This document shows positions 24,307 to 33,208 of a stretch of 64,000 nt of DNA, piece after piece (position 1 is the first letter of the stretch; every line of letters starts with the position of its first letter). The notes beneath the pieces are model-generated. The model was not told where the DNA came from, ran no database searches, and saw nothing but the letters and a program-made list of their open reading frames with translations. Source of the DNA: CAYQTE01 sp964420285 (GTDB lineage Bacteria; Planctomycetota; Phycisphaerae; Tepidisphaerales; Tepidisphaeraceae); the NCBI GenBank assembly GCA_964420285.1, contig CAYQTE010000021.1, forward strand, positions 1 through 64,000, read 5' to 3'. The position numbers and the translations under genes were made by a program.

Positions 24307-25458
24307 ATGGACGTGATCTATCTGGACAACAACGCCAGCACCCGCATTGACCCGGCCGTCGTGGCGGCAATGCGGCCGTATCTGGAGGAATGTTACGGCA
24401 ATCCGTCGAGCATCCACCGGCTCGGCCAGCTTGCCCGGCAGGCGATCGACGAGTCGCGGACGAAGCTGGCAAGGCTGATCGGCTGCTCCGATTCGGAAGT
24501 CACGTTCACCGGCGGCGGGACGGAGGCGATCAATACGGTCCTGCGCGGGTTGCTGGCGGCACGAAGCCCGCGAACGCAGATCGTGACCTCGATGGTCGAG
24601 CATTCCGCGACGCGCGAGTTGTGCCGTCAACTTGAGAAGGCCGGATCGCAGGTCACATGGATCGGCGTGGATCGCGACGGGATGCTCGACATGGAGATGC
24701 TCCGCCGCGCCATCGGGCCGGAGACGGCGTTGGCCACCTTTCTGTGGGCGAACAATGAAACCGGCGTGATATTCCCCGTGGCCCAGATCGCGGCGATCTG
24801 CCAGGAGCACAAAGTCCCCTTCCATTGCGACGCGACACAGGCGATGGGAAAGATCCCGATCGACGCGCGGGCCGCGGGGTTCGACGCGATGAGTTTCGCA
24901 GCGCACAAGTTTCACGGCCCCAAGGGAGTTGGCGGGTATTATCTTCGCCGCCGCGTCCGCATCGGCGGCCTGATCGTCGGCGGGCCGCAGGAACATTCGC
25001 GCCGCGGCGGAACGGAAAACGTGCCGGGAATCGTCGGGGCCGCAGCGGCGGCGGAATTGGCGGCGGCGCATCTGGCCGAGATTCCCCGCGTGGCGGCGAT
25101 GCGCGACAAGCTCGAACGGGCCATCCTCGACCGCATCCCCGAAACCCGCGTCAACGGCCGCGTCGATCAGCGCATCGCCAACACGACCAATATCGGGTTC
25201 CGCCACCTTGAGGCCGAGGCGGTATTGCTGCTGCTCAGCGAGCGCGGCGTGTGCGCGTCGGCCGGAAGCGCCTGCTCCAGCGGAAGCCTTGAACCCAGTC
25301 ACGTGCTGCGGGCGATGGGAGTCGATGAGACCTACGCGCACGGCTCGCTGCGGTTCAGCCTGTCGCGCTACACGACGGAGGCCGAACTCGACACGGCGGT
25401 GGAAATTCTCTCAGGGGCGATTGCCAAGCTACGGCAGGTGCTGCCGGTGGGAAGATAG
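24307..25458 (+). CDS. Cysteine desulfurase (NifS/IscS family)
   Basis: PLP enzyme, 383 residues, releasing sulfur from cysteine as an enzyme persulfide for Fe-S clusters and tRNA thiolation. MDVIYLDNNASTRIDP is the family's N-terminus, so the ATG at 24307 is chosen over an upstream in-frame codon. The PLP lysine is K201 in SFAAHKFHGPKG; the substrate-loop cysteine is C323 in GSACSSGSLEPSH; HCDATQAMGK holds the cofactor aspartate. Group I-type loop length points to NifS/IscS rather than SufS. It is followed after 11 bp by truD. No scaffold protein gene is adjacent. Confidence 0.94.
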   Translation: MDVIYLDNNASTRIDPAVVAAMRPYLEECYGNPSSIHRLGQLARQAIDESRTKLARLIGCSDSEVTFTGGGTEAINTVLRGLLAARSPRTQIVTSMVEHSATRELCRQLEKAGSQVTWIGVDRDGMLDMEMLRRAIGPETALATFLWANNETGVIFPVAQIAAICQEHKVPFHCDATQAMGKIPIDARAAGFDAMSFAAHKFHGPKGVGGYYLRRRVRIGGLIVGGPQEHSRRGGTENVPGIVGAAAAAELAAAHLAEIPRVAAMRDKLERAILDRIPETRVNGRVDQRIANTTNIGFRHLEAEAVLLLLSERGVCASAGSACSSGSLEPSHVLRAMGVDETYAHGSLRFSLSRYTTEAELDTAVEILSGAIAKLRQVLPVGR

Positions 25459-25469
25459 GATACAGGAAC

Positions 25470-26702
25470 ATGGACCTGCCGAGATTGCTCAGTGATTTCC
25501 CCGGCGTGGGCGGCCGGATCAAGCAGCGCGACGAGGATTTTTTCGTGCAGGAGATTCCGCTGTACGAGCCGAGCGGCCAGGGCGAGCACGTCTATTGCGA
25601 GGTGCAGAAGGTCGGCATCACGACGTTCGAGGCGATCGACCGCATGGCCGATGCGCTGCACGTGTCCGGGCGCGATATCGGATACGCGGGGATGAAGGAT
25701 GCCCACGCCATCAGCCGTCAGGTGTTTTCGATTCTGGGGACGACGCCGGAGGCGGTGATGGCGGCTAAGTGGCCGGACCTGAGCGTGCAATGGGCGGCGC
25801 GGCACGGAAACAAATTGCGGCTGGGCCACCTGGCGGGCAACCGCTTTGCCATCCGCATCCGCGATGTGGCGGCAACGGATGTGGTGAAGCTCAAACCGGC
25901 CGTCGAGAGATTGGCGGCCAGGGGAATGCCGAATTATTTCGGCAGCCAGCGTTTCGGGCGGCGCGGCGACAATGCGGACCTGGGTGCGGCATTGGTGTCC
26001 GGGGATGACAAAGCGGTATTAGGTCTTTTGCTGGGCAAGCCGATGCCGCGCGTGGATGATTCATCCGCGCAGGGCGCCCGCGCTGCGTTCGACGCGGGGG
26101 ATTTTGAAGGGGCGATGAAGCGCTGGCCGCGTCGCAGCGGCATGGAACGCCGCGTTCTGGCCCGATTTATCAAGACGAAAAATCCGACGGCGGCGGTGCG
26201 ATGCGTGGACGAGCGCTTGCGGCGGCTGTGGGTGTCGGCTTTGCAATCGGAAATCTTCAACGCCGTGGTAGCCAGTCGCATTAACACGCTGGATCGACTG
26301 ATTGATGGCGATCTGGCGATGAAAACGGACAACGGCGCGGTGTTCGCCGTTCCGCAGGCGGCCGTCGAGCAGGCCCGCTGCGATGCCGGCGACATCAGCC
26401 CGACCGGCCCGCTGATCGGCTATCGCATGACCGAGGCTTCGGCCGCTGCCAGGGAAATCGAGGATGCGGCGCTGGCGACACGCGGCTTAAGCGGCTCTGA
26501 TTTCCGCGTCGCCGGCCGTTTGAAAGTCAAAGGCGCCCGCCGGGCTTTGCGTGTGATCCCCCGCGATCTGGAACTTTCCGGCGGCGCCGACGAGCACGGC
26601 CCGCATATCACAGTCGCCTTCTCCCTCCCGGCCGGGAGTTTCGCGACGGTCCTCATGCGCGAACTGATGGGCATCGACGAGCAGGACGCCTTAGACGCGT
26701 AG
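25470..26702 (+). CDS. truD: tRNA pseudouridine(13) synthase TruD
   Basis: 410 residues, within the TruD range. The catalytic aspartate is D77 in GYAGMKDAHAISRQ, the diagnostic TruD motif; RIKQRDEDFFVQEIPLYEPSGQGEH forms the conserved N-terminus, and MPNYFGSQRFGRRGDN is the second signature, followed by the TRUD insertion domain. It isomerises uridine 13 of certain tRNAs. It is probably co-transcribed with the cysteine desulfurase. A GC-rich hairpin (GGGCGG/CCGCCC) lies just after the stop but has no T-tract. Confidence 0.96.
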   Translation: MDLPRLLSDFPGVGGRIKQRDEDFFVQEIPLYEPSGQGEHVYCEVQKVGITTFEAIDRMADALHVSGRDIGYAGMKDAHAISRQVFSILGTTPEAVMAAKWPDLSVQWAARHGNKLRLGHLAGNRFAIRIRDVAATDVVKLKPAVERLAARGMPNYFGSQRFGRRGDNADLGAALVSGDDKAVLGLLLGKPMPRVDDSSAQGARAAFDAGDFEGAMKRWPRRSGMERRVLARFIKTKNPTAAVRCVDERLRRLWVSALQSEIFNAVVASRINTLDRLIDGDLAMKTDNGAVFAVPQAAVEQARCDAGDISPTGPLIGYRMTEASAAAREIEDAALATRGLSGSDFRVAGRLKVKGARRALRVIPRDLELSGGADEHGPHITVAFSLPAGSFATVLMRELMGIDEQDALDA

Positions 26703-26818
26703 CGGGCGGGGACCGCCCCACCGCGAAGGCGGCAATTCTCCCGACATGCCTTGTCAGATATCCATTTACCCAGCACAATCCCGCAAGATGAAACTCGGAC
26801 CCTTTACTGGAGAACCGT

Positions 26819-27304
26819 ATGTCGATGGATTTGGTCGCTGAAGTGCTGCGTCGGAATCTCGAGATGATGAAGATGACGCTGGCGGATTTTTCGGATGCGG
26901 AGATGATGACCCGGCCGTGTCCGGGGGCGAATCATCCGGCCTGGCAGGTTGGACATCTTGTGGCATCGGAATCGCGTATGCTTGCGGCCGTTGGCGGCCC
27001 GGCGGCGTTGGTGCCGGAATCGTTTCTGGCGAAATTCACCAAGGAAACGTGCGCGCGGGATGATGCGGGCTTCTTCCCGAAGAAAAGTGAATCGCTCGAT
27101 CAGCTTGCCAAGGTGCGCGAGGCGACGATCAAGTGGGCGATCGGATTGAAAGAGGCCGATCTGGCCAAGCCGACGCCGGAACCGATGCGGCAATTCGTGC
27201 CGACGGTGGGACATCTGGCTCTGATGCTGCCGGTGCACGTGGCGATGCACATGGGGCAGATTCAGGTGGCCCGGCGCAAACTCGGCAAGCCGATTCTGTT
27301 CTGA
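26819..27304 (+). CDS. DinB-family protein
   Basis: 161 residues forming the expected four-helix bundle with a His-based metal triad: the first histidine in GHLVASESRM (about 46) and the pair HVAMHMGQIQVARRKLG (about 140-144). MSMDLVAEVLRRNLEMMKMTL gives helix 1. DinB/YfiT-like proteins bind Ni or Zn; a few are thiol-S-transferases, while most have no known reaction. It is monocistronic, between truD and the pilM module. Confidence 0.85.
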   Translation: MSMDLVAEVLRRNLEMMKMTLADFSDAEMMTRPCPGANHPAWQVGHLVASESRMLAAVGGPAALVPESFLAKFTKETCARDDAGFFPKKSESLDQLAKVREATIKWAIGLKEADLAKPTPEPMRQFVPTVGHLALMLPVHVAMHMGQIQVARRKLGKPILF

Positions 27305-27338
27305 TGGTAAGAAAGCGGACCGCGCAGTCGCGCAAGTA

Positions 27339-27367
27339 TTGAACGAATGGCCCCGTGCGGGTAAACA
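27339..27367 (+). promoter_or_regulatory. Weak candidate promoter for the pilM module
   Basis: TTGAAC (27339-27344), 17-bp spacer, TAAACA (27362-27367). This would give a leader of about 90 nt, with GAGGAGACGAC as the ribosome binding site before the pilM ATG at 27464. The -10 is a poor match. Confidence 0.3.
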
Positions 27368-27463
27368 TGAAGCCAGCGGACCCGCCCCGGGGGCTTTTGC
27401 AGCCGCCGCCGCACCCGCCCGATCCGGCTTGCCGGCCGGTCTGCGAGGATTTGAGGAGACGAC

Positions 27464-29518
27464 ATGGCCACACCCCGAAGTGCGTGGGGAATCGACATCG
27501 GCAACCGTGCTTTGAAAGCAATCAAGCTCGTCCGCGAGGGCGAAGGTATCCGTGTCGAGGAATTCGAGATCATCGAACACGAAACCGTCTTGTCCAACGC
27601 CGGGGACAATCGCGAATCGCTGGTGCAAAGCGCTCTGGCGAAATTCAAGCAGGCCCACCCCGGCCGCAGCCACGCGGCGATCTCCGTCAGCGGGCAAAGC
27701 AGCTTCGCGCGATTTATCAAACTGCCGCCGGTTGAGAAGAAGAAGATCCCCGAGATCGTGCGCTTTGAGGCCATTCAGCAGATTCCGTTCCCGCTGGACG
27801 AGGTCGAGTGGACGTATCAACTCTTTGAGCAACCGGACAGCCCCGAGGTTGAGGTCGGCATCTTCGCCATGCGCCGCGACCTGGTGAACCAGCACATCGC
27901 CAACTTCACGGCCGTCGATATCGACGTCGAAGCTGTTCAGACCAGTCCGCTGGCGGTGTACAACGCGATCCAGCACGACGGGCGGATCAATGGCACGACG
28001 ATGATCATGGACCTGGGCGCCGAGAACGCCGACCTGATCATTGCCGAGGGCGAATCGATCTGGCTGAGGTCGGTTCCGATAGGTGGCAACAACTTCACGG
28101 ATGTTCTGGCCAAGCAGTTCAAACTGAATTTCCAGAAAGCCGAGGAACTGAAACGCGACGCCGCGACCAGCAAATACGCGAGGCAGATTTTCCAGGCGAT
28201 GCGGCCGGTGTTTGCCGACCTGGTCGCCGAAGTTCAGCGCTCGATCGGTTTTTATGCCTCGGTGCATCGCGACTCGCGGATCAAGAAGATCATCGCCCTG
28301 GGCGGCGCATTCCGCCTGCCCGGCTTGCAGAAATATCTCCATCAGAACCTGCAACTGGATGTTGAGCGGTTTGACCGCCTCACGGCCGGGGCGCCGGCGG
28401 ATGCCAAGGCGGCCGCGTATTTCAACGAGAATCTGCTCTCGGTGGTCAGCGCGTACGGCCTTGCGCTGCAGGCGCTGGGAACGGGGAAGATCACCAGTTC
28501 GCTGCTGCCGCAGGCGATCCGCCGGGAAAAGAAATGGCGGGACAAGACGCCGTGGTTCATCGGGACGGCGGCGCTGTTCCTGCTGGGGCTGGCCATCGCC
28601 ATGGGGCAGGCCTACTTTCAGCAAATGAGCTACGACAAGCAGCAGGCCGCCGACCGTCGCCGGGACATCGATCACACGTATACGACGGCCAAGAACCTGA
28701 GCGATCAATGGGACGCTCTTCAGGGCAACGGCAAGGCGGAGCGGGTCACCATCAATAACTATCGCTCCATAGCCAACTATCGTGATCTCTGGCCCAACGT
28801 GCTTCAGACGATTCTCAAGCCGCTGGAGACTCTGGGCACCGATGCCGCGCCGGTTCGCTCGGTGCGAAAGACCATCACCTACGACTCGATCCAGAGCGAA
28901 TACGTCAACGACATCGCGGCCCGTATCAACGGCGGCGCTGGCGCCGCCGGTGGCGGGACGACTACACCGCCGGCCGGCGGCTTTGGCGGCGGCGGCGCTT
29001 TTGGCGCTCCCGCCGGCGGCGGCGCCGGGCAGGTCGCATTCCTTCCTAATGACGACATGAAGAAGGCCGCTGGCAAAATCGACCCCGGCAGCCGCGGCAT
29101 CATCCTCACGCTGACCTGTCTCACGCCCAACGCGGACAGTTCGGTCTTCATCTCCGATACGCTCATTAAAGACTGCTTTGCGCTGCAGACCAAGGATTCG
29201 CCGGCGGCCGCCAAGGCCGGGTTCTGGTTTCTTGGACACAATATTTGCTCGGTCAACAAGGTCTCCACGCTGCCGACCTTTTGCACGAAATTGGCCGACT
29301 GGTACACCAGCCGAACGCAGGTTGAGGCCATGCAAAGCGGCAGCGCGGCGCCCAATCCCGGCGCAGGGGCGACGGGCACATTCGGCGGCGGCGGCGCGGC
29401 GGGTCCGCCCCGCCCGGACGATCCCAGGTACATGGATCCGGCGACCAAGGAAACCATGATCAACGACTGGGTCATCGTCCTGCAGGTCGTGTTTGTCGTG
29501 CCCAAGACCGGTCCGTGA
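27464..29518 (+). CDS. pilM: PilM-type pilus assembly ATPase-fold protein with a long C-terminal extension
   Basis: 684 residues, about twice the usual PilM. Residues 1-345 are the actin-like PilM domain (AWGIDIGNRALKAIKLV, IMDLGAENADLIIAEG, IIALGGAFRLPGLQKYL). A single membrane helix follows at about 362-385 (FIGTAALFLLGLAIAMG), then a coiled segment and a Gly/Ala/Pro-rich linker, and an extracytoplasmic domain ending in VVFVVPKTGP. In the standard system PilM is cytosolic and recruits PilN; here PilM appears fused to a PilN-like membrane part (inference). It leads a three-gene module. Confidence 0.87.
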   Translation: MATPRSAWGIDIGNRALKAIKLVREGEGIRVEEFEIIEHETVLSNAGDNRESLVQSALAKFKQAHPGRSHAAISVSGQSSFARFIKLPPVEKKKIPEIVRFEAIQQIPFPLDEVEWTYQLFEQPDSPEVEVGIFAMRRDLVNQHIANFTAVDIDVEAVQTSPLAVYNAIQHDGRINGTTMIMDLGAENADLIIAEGESIWLRSVPIGGNNFTDVLAKQFKLNFQKAEELKRDAATSKYARQIFQAMRPVFADLVAEVQRSIGFYASVHRDSRIKKIIALGGAFRLPGLQKYLHQNLQLDVERFDRLTAGAPADAKAAAYFNENLLSVVSAYGLALQALGTGKITSSLLPQAIRREKKWRDKTPWFIGTAALFLLGLAIAMGQAYFQQMSYDKQQAADRRRDIDHTYTTAKNLSDQWDALQGNGKAERVTINNYRSIANYRDLWPNVLQTILKPLETLGTDAAPVRSVRKTITYDSIQSEYVNDIAARINGGAGAAGGGTTTPPAGGFGGGGAFGAPAGGGAGQVAFLPNDDMKKAAGKIDPGSRGIILTLTCLTPNADSSVFISDTLIKDCFALQTKDSPAAAKAGFWFLGHNICSVNKVSTLPTFCTKLADWYTSRTQVEAMQSGSAAPNPGAGATGTFGGGGAAGPPRPDDPRYMDPATKETMINDWVIVLQVVFVVPKTGP

Positions 29519-29558
29519 ATGTTGTTCCCTCGCGGGGCGAGTTTGCCCGGAGTTCGTC

Positions 29559-30854
29559 ATGAAACGCATCCTGGAAATACTCAAGAAAAACCTGATCAGC
29601 GTGATCTGCGGCGTGCTTGCCGTCGCCGCGGTGGTCCTCAGCTTTTATCCCACCGCAAGCTGGTACGACAATCCGACCGCCGTTCCCGGCCAGACCACGG
29701 GCCTTGTGCAGGAACTCAATGCCGAGGTGCAAAAGGCCACTGCTATCGTTACGCTGAAAAACAAGGACCGCACATTGCCGCTGCTGGGTCCAACGGGCGA
29801 GCCGGCTCCGCTGAAACATTTTCCCAACAAAGACATCATTGAAAAGGCCAAGGGCTACTTCGCGGACATGAAAGCCAACTGCGACACGCTCAAGCTTGAT
29901 TTCGACAAACTCAATTCGCACGACCTTCTGGTTCCCGAGACGCTTCCCAATCCCGATACCAACGCGCGCGTCAAATTCCGCGAGGCCTATCTGGCAGGCA
30001 AGGCAGCGCCGTCAACGGTCGTTTTGGCGGGGATGCTCAACAGCGGCTGGCCACTCAGCAGCGCGGAAATCGCCGCGGCCGACGATACGGAAAAAAAGAA
30101 CAACTACGACTCCCAGGTTCACCTGGTCAACGGCAAGCCGGACCCGGACGATGTCAAGCGGGTTGAAAAGGCATGGTCTCTTGCCAAGCCGCAATTCGAG
30201 CTGGGTAAGCAGGTCGACGTCGCCAGCCATCAAAGCATCTACGTCAATCCCACCATGCTCAATAACGCGCTGATCTATGGGAGACCGACAGAAACTCCCA
30301 GCGCGTACGCCATCTGGACCGCCCAGCTTGAGAACTGGATTGAACAGGACATCGCCAACGGCATTATCCATGCCGACACCGATCCGGGCACCAACCAGAT
30401 CCCCCCGGACATCCGCCAGGCGGCCGTCAAGCAATGGGTCTCCCTGACCATTCCCGCGACGATCCACGCCTTTGGCGCTGCTCCGGGCGATGCCAATCCA
30501 TCCAATCCGCTGGGAGATGCGCCCAATCTCTCGATCACCGGCCGGGCCTGCAACGGCATGTACGACGTTGTCCATGTCACCATCCAACTCGACATCGACG
30601 AGTCCAGAATCCAGCAGGTTCTCTGCAATCTCACCGCCCATCAGCTACTGACCGTCACGCATGTGGACGTAACCCCGCTGGACGGCCCGAAGTTGCTGAT
30701 GGACAATTTCATCTACGGCACGCAGCCCTGCGTCCGACTCACCATCGACCTGGAGGATTTGTTCATGCGAAGCTGGATCGACAAGTACAAGCCGGCGGGC
30801 GTGAACACGGCCATCAATGGCGGCAAGGAACCCACCGCCGCCGATGCCCCGTGA
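29559..30854 (+). CDS. Membrane-anchored protein of the pilM module, unknown function
   Basis: 431 residues from the ATG at 29559 (MKRILEILKKNLISVICGV); the frame extends 66 nt upstream into the intergenic sequence without support. One N-terminal helix (ISVICGVLAVAAVVLSF) anchors a large extracytoplasmic part with a heptad-like region (VQELNAEVQKATAIVTLKNKDR) and a C-terminal alpha/beta segment with repeated valine/threonine strands. The topology (short cytosolic tail, one helix, coiled coil, small fold) is that of PilO-like inner-membrane pilus proteins. I recognise no domain by sequence. It starts 40 bp after pilM and precedes a similar anchored protein. Confidence 0.8.
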   Translation: MKRILEILKKNLISVICGVLAVAAVVLSFYPTASWYDNPTAVPGQTTGLVQELNAEVQKATAIVTLKNKDRTLPLLGPTGEPAPLKHFPNKDIIEKAKGYFADMKANCDTLKLDFDKLNSHDLLVPETLPNPDTNARVKFREAYLAGKAAPSTVVLAGMLNSGWPLSSAEIAAADDTEKKNNYDSQVHLVNGKPDPDDVKRVEKAWSLAKPQFELGKQVDVASHQSIYVNPTMLNNALIYGRPTETPSAYAIWTAQLENWIEQDIANGIIHADTDPGTNQIPPDIRQAAVKQWVSLTIPATIHAFGAAPGDANPSNPLGDAPNLSITGRACNGMYDVVHVTIQLDIDESRIQQVLCNLTAHQLLTVTHVDVTPLDGPKLLMDNFIYGTQPCVRLTIDLEDLFMRSWIDKYKPAGVNTAINGGKEPTAADAP

Positions 30855-30913
30855 TTCCCCAAGCCCCCGGCGGTTGCTTGTGACGTCAGCGGCTGTGTTT
30901 CCGCAGGTACACT

Positions 30914-32350
30914 ATGAAAAAAGTAATCCAGATTCTCGAAGACTATGTGCAGTGGGCCGCTGTGGCACTTGGCGTCCTCTGGGTCGCGTATATCGTCATG
31001 ACCTACGTCATCAACGTTCCGGCGACCACGTTCCCACCCGACCGCACCGTCCTGACCGTCGGCGCGATCGACGAGTATATCTACAACCACCAACAGCAAG
31101 ACCTCGACAGTGCCATGAACGACCCCAAGCCGGTCGACTGGCCGGTATCCAGCGCTGTCAGTGGCCCCGACCTGCTCAAACCGCAGACGGCGGCCCCCGT
31201 GTCCTACGCATGGATGATGGCCCCCTCGCAGGATGTGGTCAATGGCGGCGTCGGCGTCGCCGTCGGCCGTCCCAACCAGCAGAAGGGCGTCGTAACCAAA
31301 CTGCCGGCGCTTCCGCCGGTGGCTCTGGCAGCCCCGGTGTCCGGCCGATCCCAGCTCGATATTCCCAGCCTGACCAAGCCCGATGTCGATTGGGTTGTCG
31401 TTAACGGCACCATCCCCACGGCAAAGATCGCCGACGCATGGACAAATGCATTCGGCGGCACCCAACTCCAGATTCTCAATACTTATTTCCTTCAGGCCGT
31501 TCTCATCCGCCAGGAAAAACTGCCCAACGGCCAGTGGGGCCCGGATGTGGCCGCCCCCATGCTTGCCGGCCAGACGCCTGCCAACCCGCTCCCCGCCTTT
31601 CCGGCCGACGGCAATGTCCCCGCAGAGCTTGATTACCGAGCCCAGATCCAGAACCAGAACCTCGCCATCACCAATCCGCCCACCTACAAAGTCCTGCATG
31701 GCGATCCATGGCCTGCTCCCGCCGGCGGCGCCCCGGCTCCTGCCCCGCAGCCCCCGGCCGGCACCCCTCCCGCGGGCGCACCGCCGGCTGGCGCGGCTCA
31801 GCCGTCGATCCCGCCGGGGCCGTTCCTGCCGGCTGCCAACATGCCCGACATCCCCGTCTGCCTTCACGATGAATCTGCCAAACCGCGATATACCTATCGT
31901 TACAAGATCGTCTACCGGCTCTATAATCCCGCCTTCCAGCTCAATGCGAACATCGCCGCGCCGAATGTCGCCACCCAATTCTCCCTTGTCAGCCCGGCCA
32001 GCGAGTGGAGCAAAGAGGTCACCATCCAGGCGCGCACCTACGCCTTCATCAAGTCGCTCAAGCCCGCCGGCAAAGACATGGTATCCGCTGATTTTGACGT
32101 CATCACCTGGACGAGCGGTGTCATTCACCTGCATAGCTGCCAGGTGCTTGTCGGAGACGAAATCCGTGACGCCGATTTCGTGACCGGGCTCACGCTCATT
32201 GACGCCAACAGCGCCAACGGAACCGTCCTGGTTGCCAATGACAGCGACGGAAGCGTCACCGCCCGCGATATCGCCAGTGACACCAAGGATCCTCAATACG
32301 CCTCGTTGAAAGCCAAGGCGATCGCCGCCCAGGCGGGTGGCGGGAATTAG
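30914..32350 (+). CDS. Membrane-anchored proline-rich protein of the pilM module
   Basis: 478 residues. MKKVIQILEDYVQWAAVALGVLWVAYIVM gives one N-terminal membrane helix with a short basic cytosolic tail. The extracytoplasmic part has a first domain (about 50-250), a Pro/Ala/Gly-rich linker (PAPAGGAPAPAPQPP and following, about 270-305) and a C-terminal beta-rich domain (YTYRYKIVYRLYNPAF, VTIQARTYAFIKSL) that resembles a fibronectin-type fold. Position and architecture suggest the alignment-subcomplex role filled elsewhere by PilP (inference only). It is the last gene of the three; sdhB follows 54 bp later. Confidence 0.8.
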   Translation: MKKVIQILEDYVQWAAVALGVLWVAYIVMTYVINVPATTFPPDRTVLTVGAIDEYIYNHQQQDLDSAMNDPKPVDWPVSSAVSGPDLLKPQTAAPVSYAWMMAPSQDVVNGGVGVAVGRPNQQKGVVTKLPALPPVALAAPVSGRSQLDIPSLTKPDVDWVVVNGTIPTAKIADAWTNAFGGTQLQILNTYFLQAVLIRQEKLPNGQWGPDVAAPMLAGQTPANPLPAFPADGNVPAELDYRAQIQNQNLAITNPPTYKVLHGDPWPAPAGGAPAPAPQPPAGTPPAGAPPAGAAQPSIPPGPFLPAANMPDIPVCLHDESAKPRYTYRYKIVYRLYNPAFQLNANIAAPNVATQFSLVSPASEWSKEVTIQARTYAFIKSLKPAGKDMVSADFDVITWTSGVIHLHSCQVLVGDEIRDADFVTGLTLIDANSANGTVLVANDSDGSVTARDIASDTKDPQYASLKAKAIAAQAGGGN

Positions 32351-32404
32351 GCCCTATCGAGCAAGGCGCTTGTTTCAATGCCGCGTTCACTCTAGCATCA
32401 CCTT

Positions 32405-33202
32405 ATGAGCCAAACCCGAACCGACTCATCTTCTGCCGCCGATCGCACCGTCACCATCCGTATCCGTCGCCAGGACGCGCCGGACAAACCCGCGCGATGG
32501 GAATCCTTCGCCGTGCCCCGCCGCCCCTACATGAACGTCATCTCCGCCCTGCAATACATCGCCGCCCATCCCGTCACCACCGATGGCATCGCCACCACGC
32601 CGCCGGTCTGGGATTCCGGCTGCCTCGAAGAAGTCTGCGGCGCCTGCACGATGGTCATCAATGGCCGGGTGCGCCAAGCCTGCTCGGCACTTATCGATAA
32701 TCTCCAGACCGCCGAGAACAGCGCCCAGCCGATCACGTTGGCCCCGGTCGGCAAGTTTCCGCTGGTCCGCGATCTGTTTGTCAATCGCCAGCGGCTGTTT
32801 GACGATCTCAAGCGCATCAAGGCCTGGGTGCCGCTGGACGGAACTTATGATCTGGGCCAGGGGCCGCCGGTTTCGCAGGAGCAGCAGGAACGCCGCTATC
32901 CGCTCTCGCGCTGCATCTCCTGCGGCTGCTGCCTCGAAGCCTGCCCGCAATACTCCATCCACAATCATTTTGTCGGCGCCGCCGTCATCAGCCAGGCGAG
33001 ACTCTTCAACGATCATCCCGTCGGCCAGACCCTGCTCCCCAGGCGGCTGGAGGTTCTCATGGGCCCCGGCGGCGTCACCGATTGCGGCAAGGCCGGCAAC
33101 TGCGTCGAGGTTTGCCCCAAGCAGATCCCGCTGCTGGAATCGATCTCGGTGGTACAGCGACAGGCGACCGTCCACGCCATCAAAGAGTTCTTCTCACTGT
33201 AA
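32405..33202 (+). CDS. sdhB: Succinate dehydrogenase/fumarate reductase iron-sulfur subunit
   Basis: 265 residues with all three cluster motifs: [2Fe-2S] ligands C73, C78, C81 and C93 (DSGCLEEVCGACTMVINGRVRQAC); [4Fe-4S] in CISCGCCLEACP; and [3Fe-4S] in CGKAGNCVEVCPKQIP. It transfers electrons from the flavoprotein to quinone at the membrane. The sdhA and sdhC/D partners are not adjacent: a pilus-type protein is upstream and DedA convergent downstream. Either the operon is split in this genome or this subunit has been separated from its partners. Confidence 0.93.
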   Translation: MSQTRTDSSSAADRTVTIRIRRQDAPDKPARWESFAVPRRPYMNVISALQYIAAHPVTTDGIATTPPVWDSGCLEEVCGACTMVINGRVRQACSALIDNLQTAENSAQPITLAPVGKFPLVRDLFVNRQRLFDDLKRIKAWVPLDGTYDLGQGPPVSQEQQERRYPLSRCISCGCCLEACPQYSIHNHFVGAAVISQARLFNDHPVGQTLLPRRLEVLMGPGGVTDCGKAGNCVEVCPKQIPLLESISVVQRQATVHAIKEFFSL

Positions 33203-33208
33203 CCGCCG

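Noticed and set aside
26804..29584. A 926-codon minus-strand frame opposite pilM and the DinB gene
   Set aside because: The plus-strand genes have clear domains and ribosome binding sites; the antisense frame is Arg/Gly-rich with no recognisable domain.
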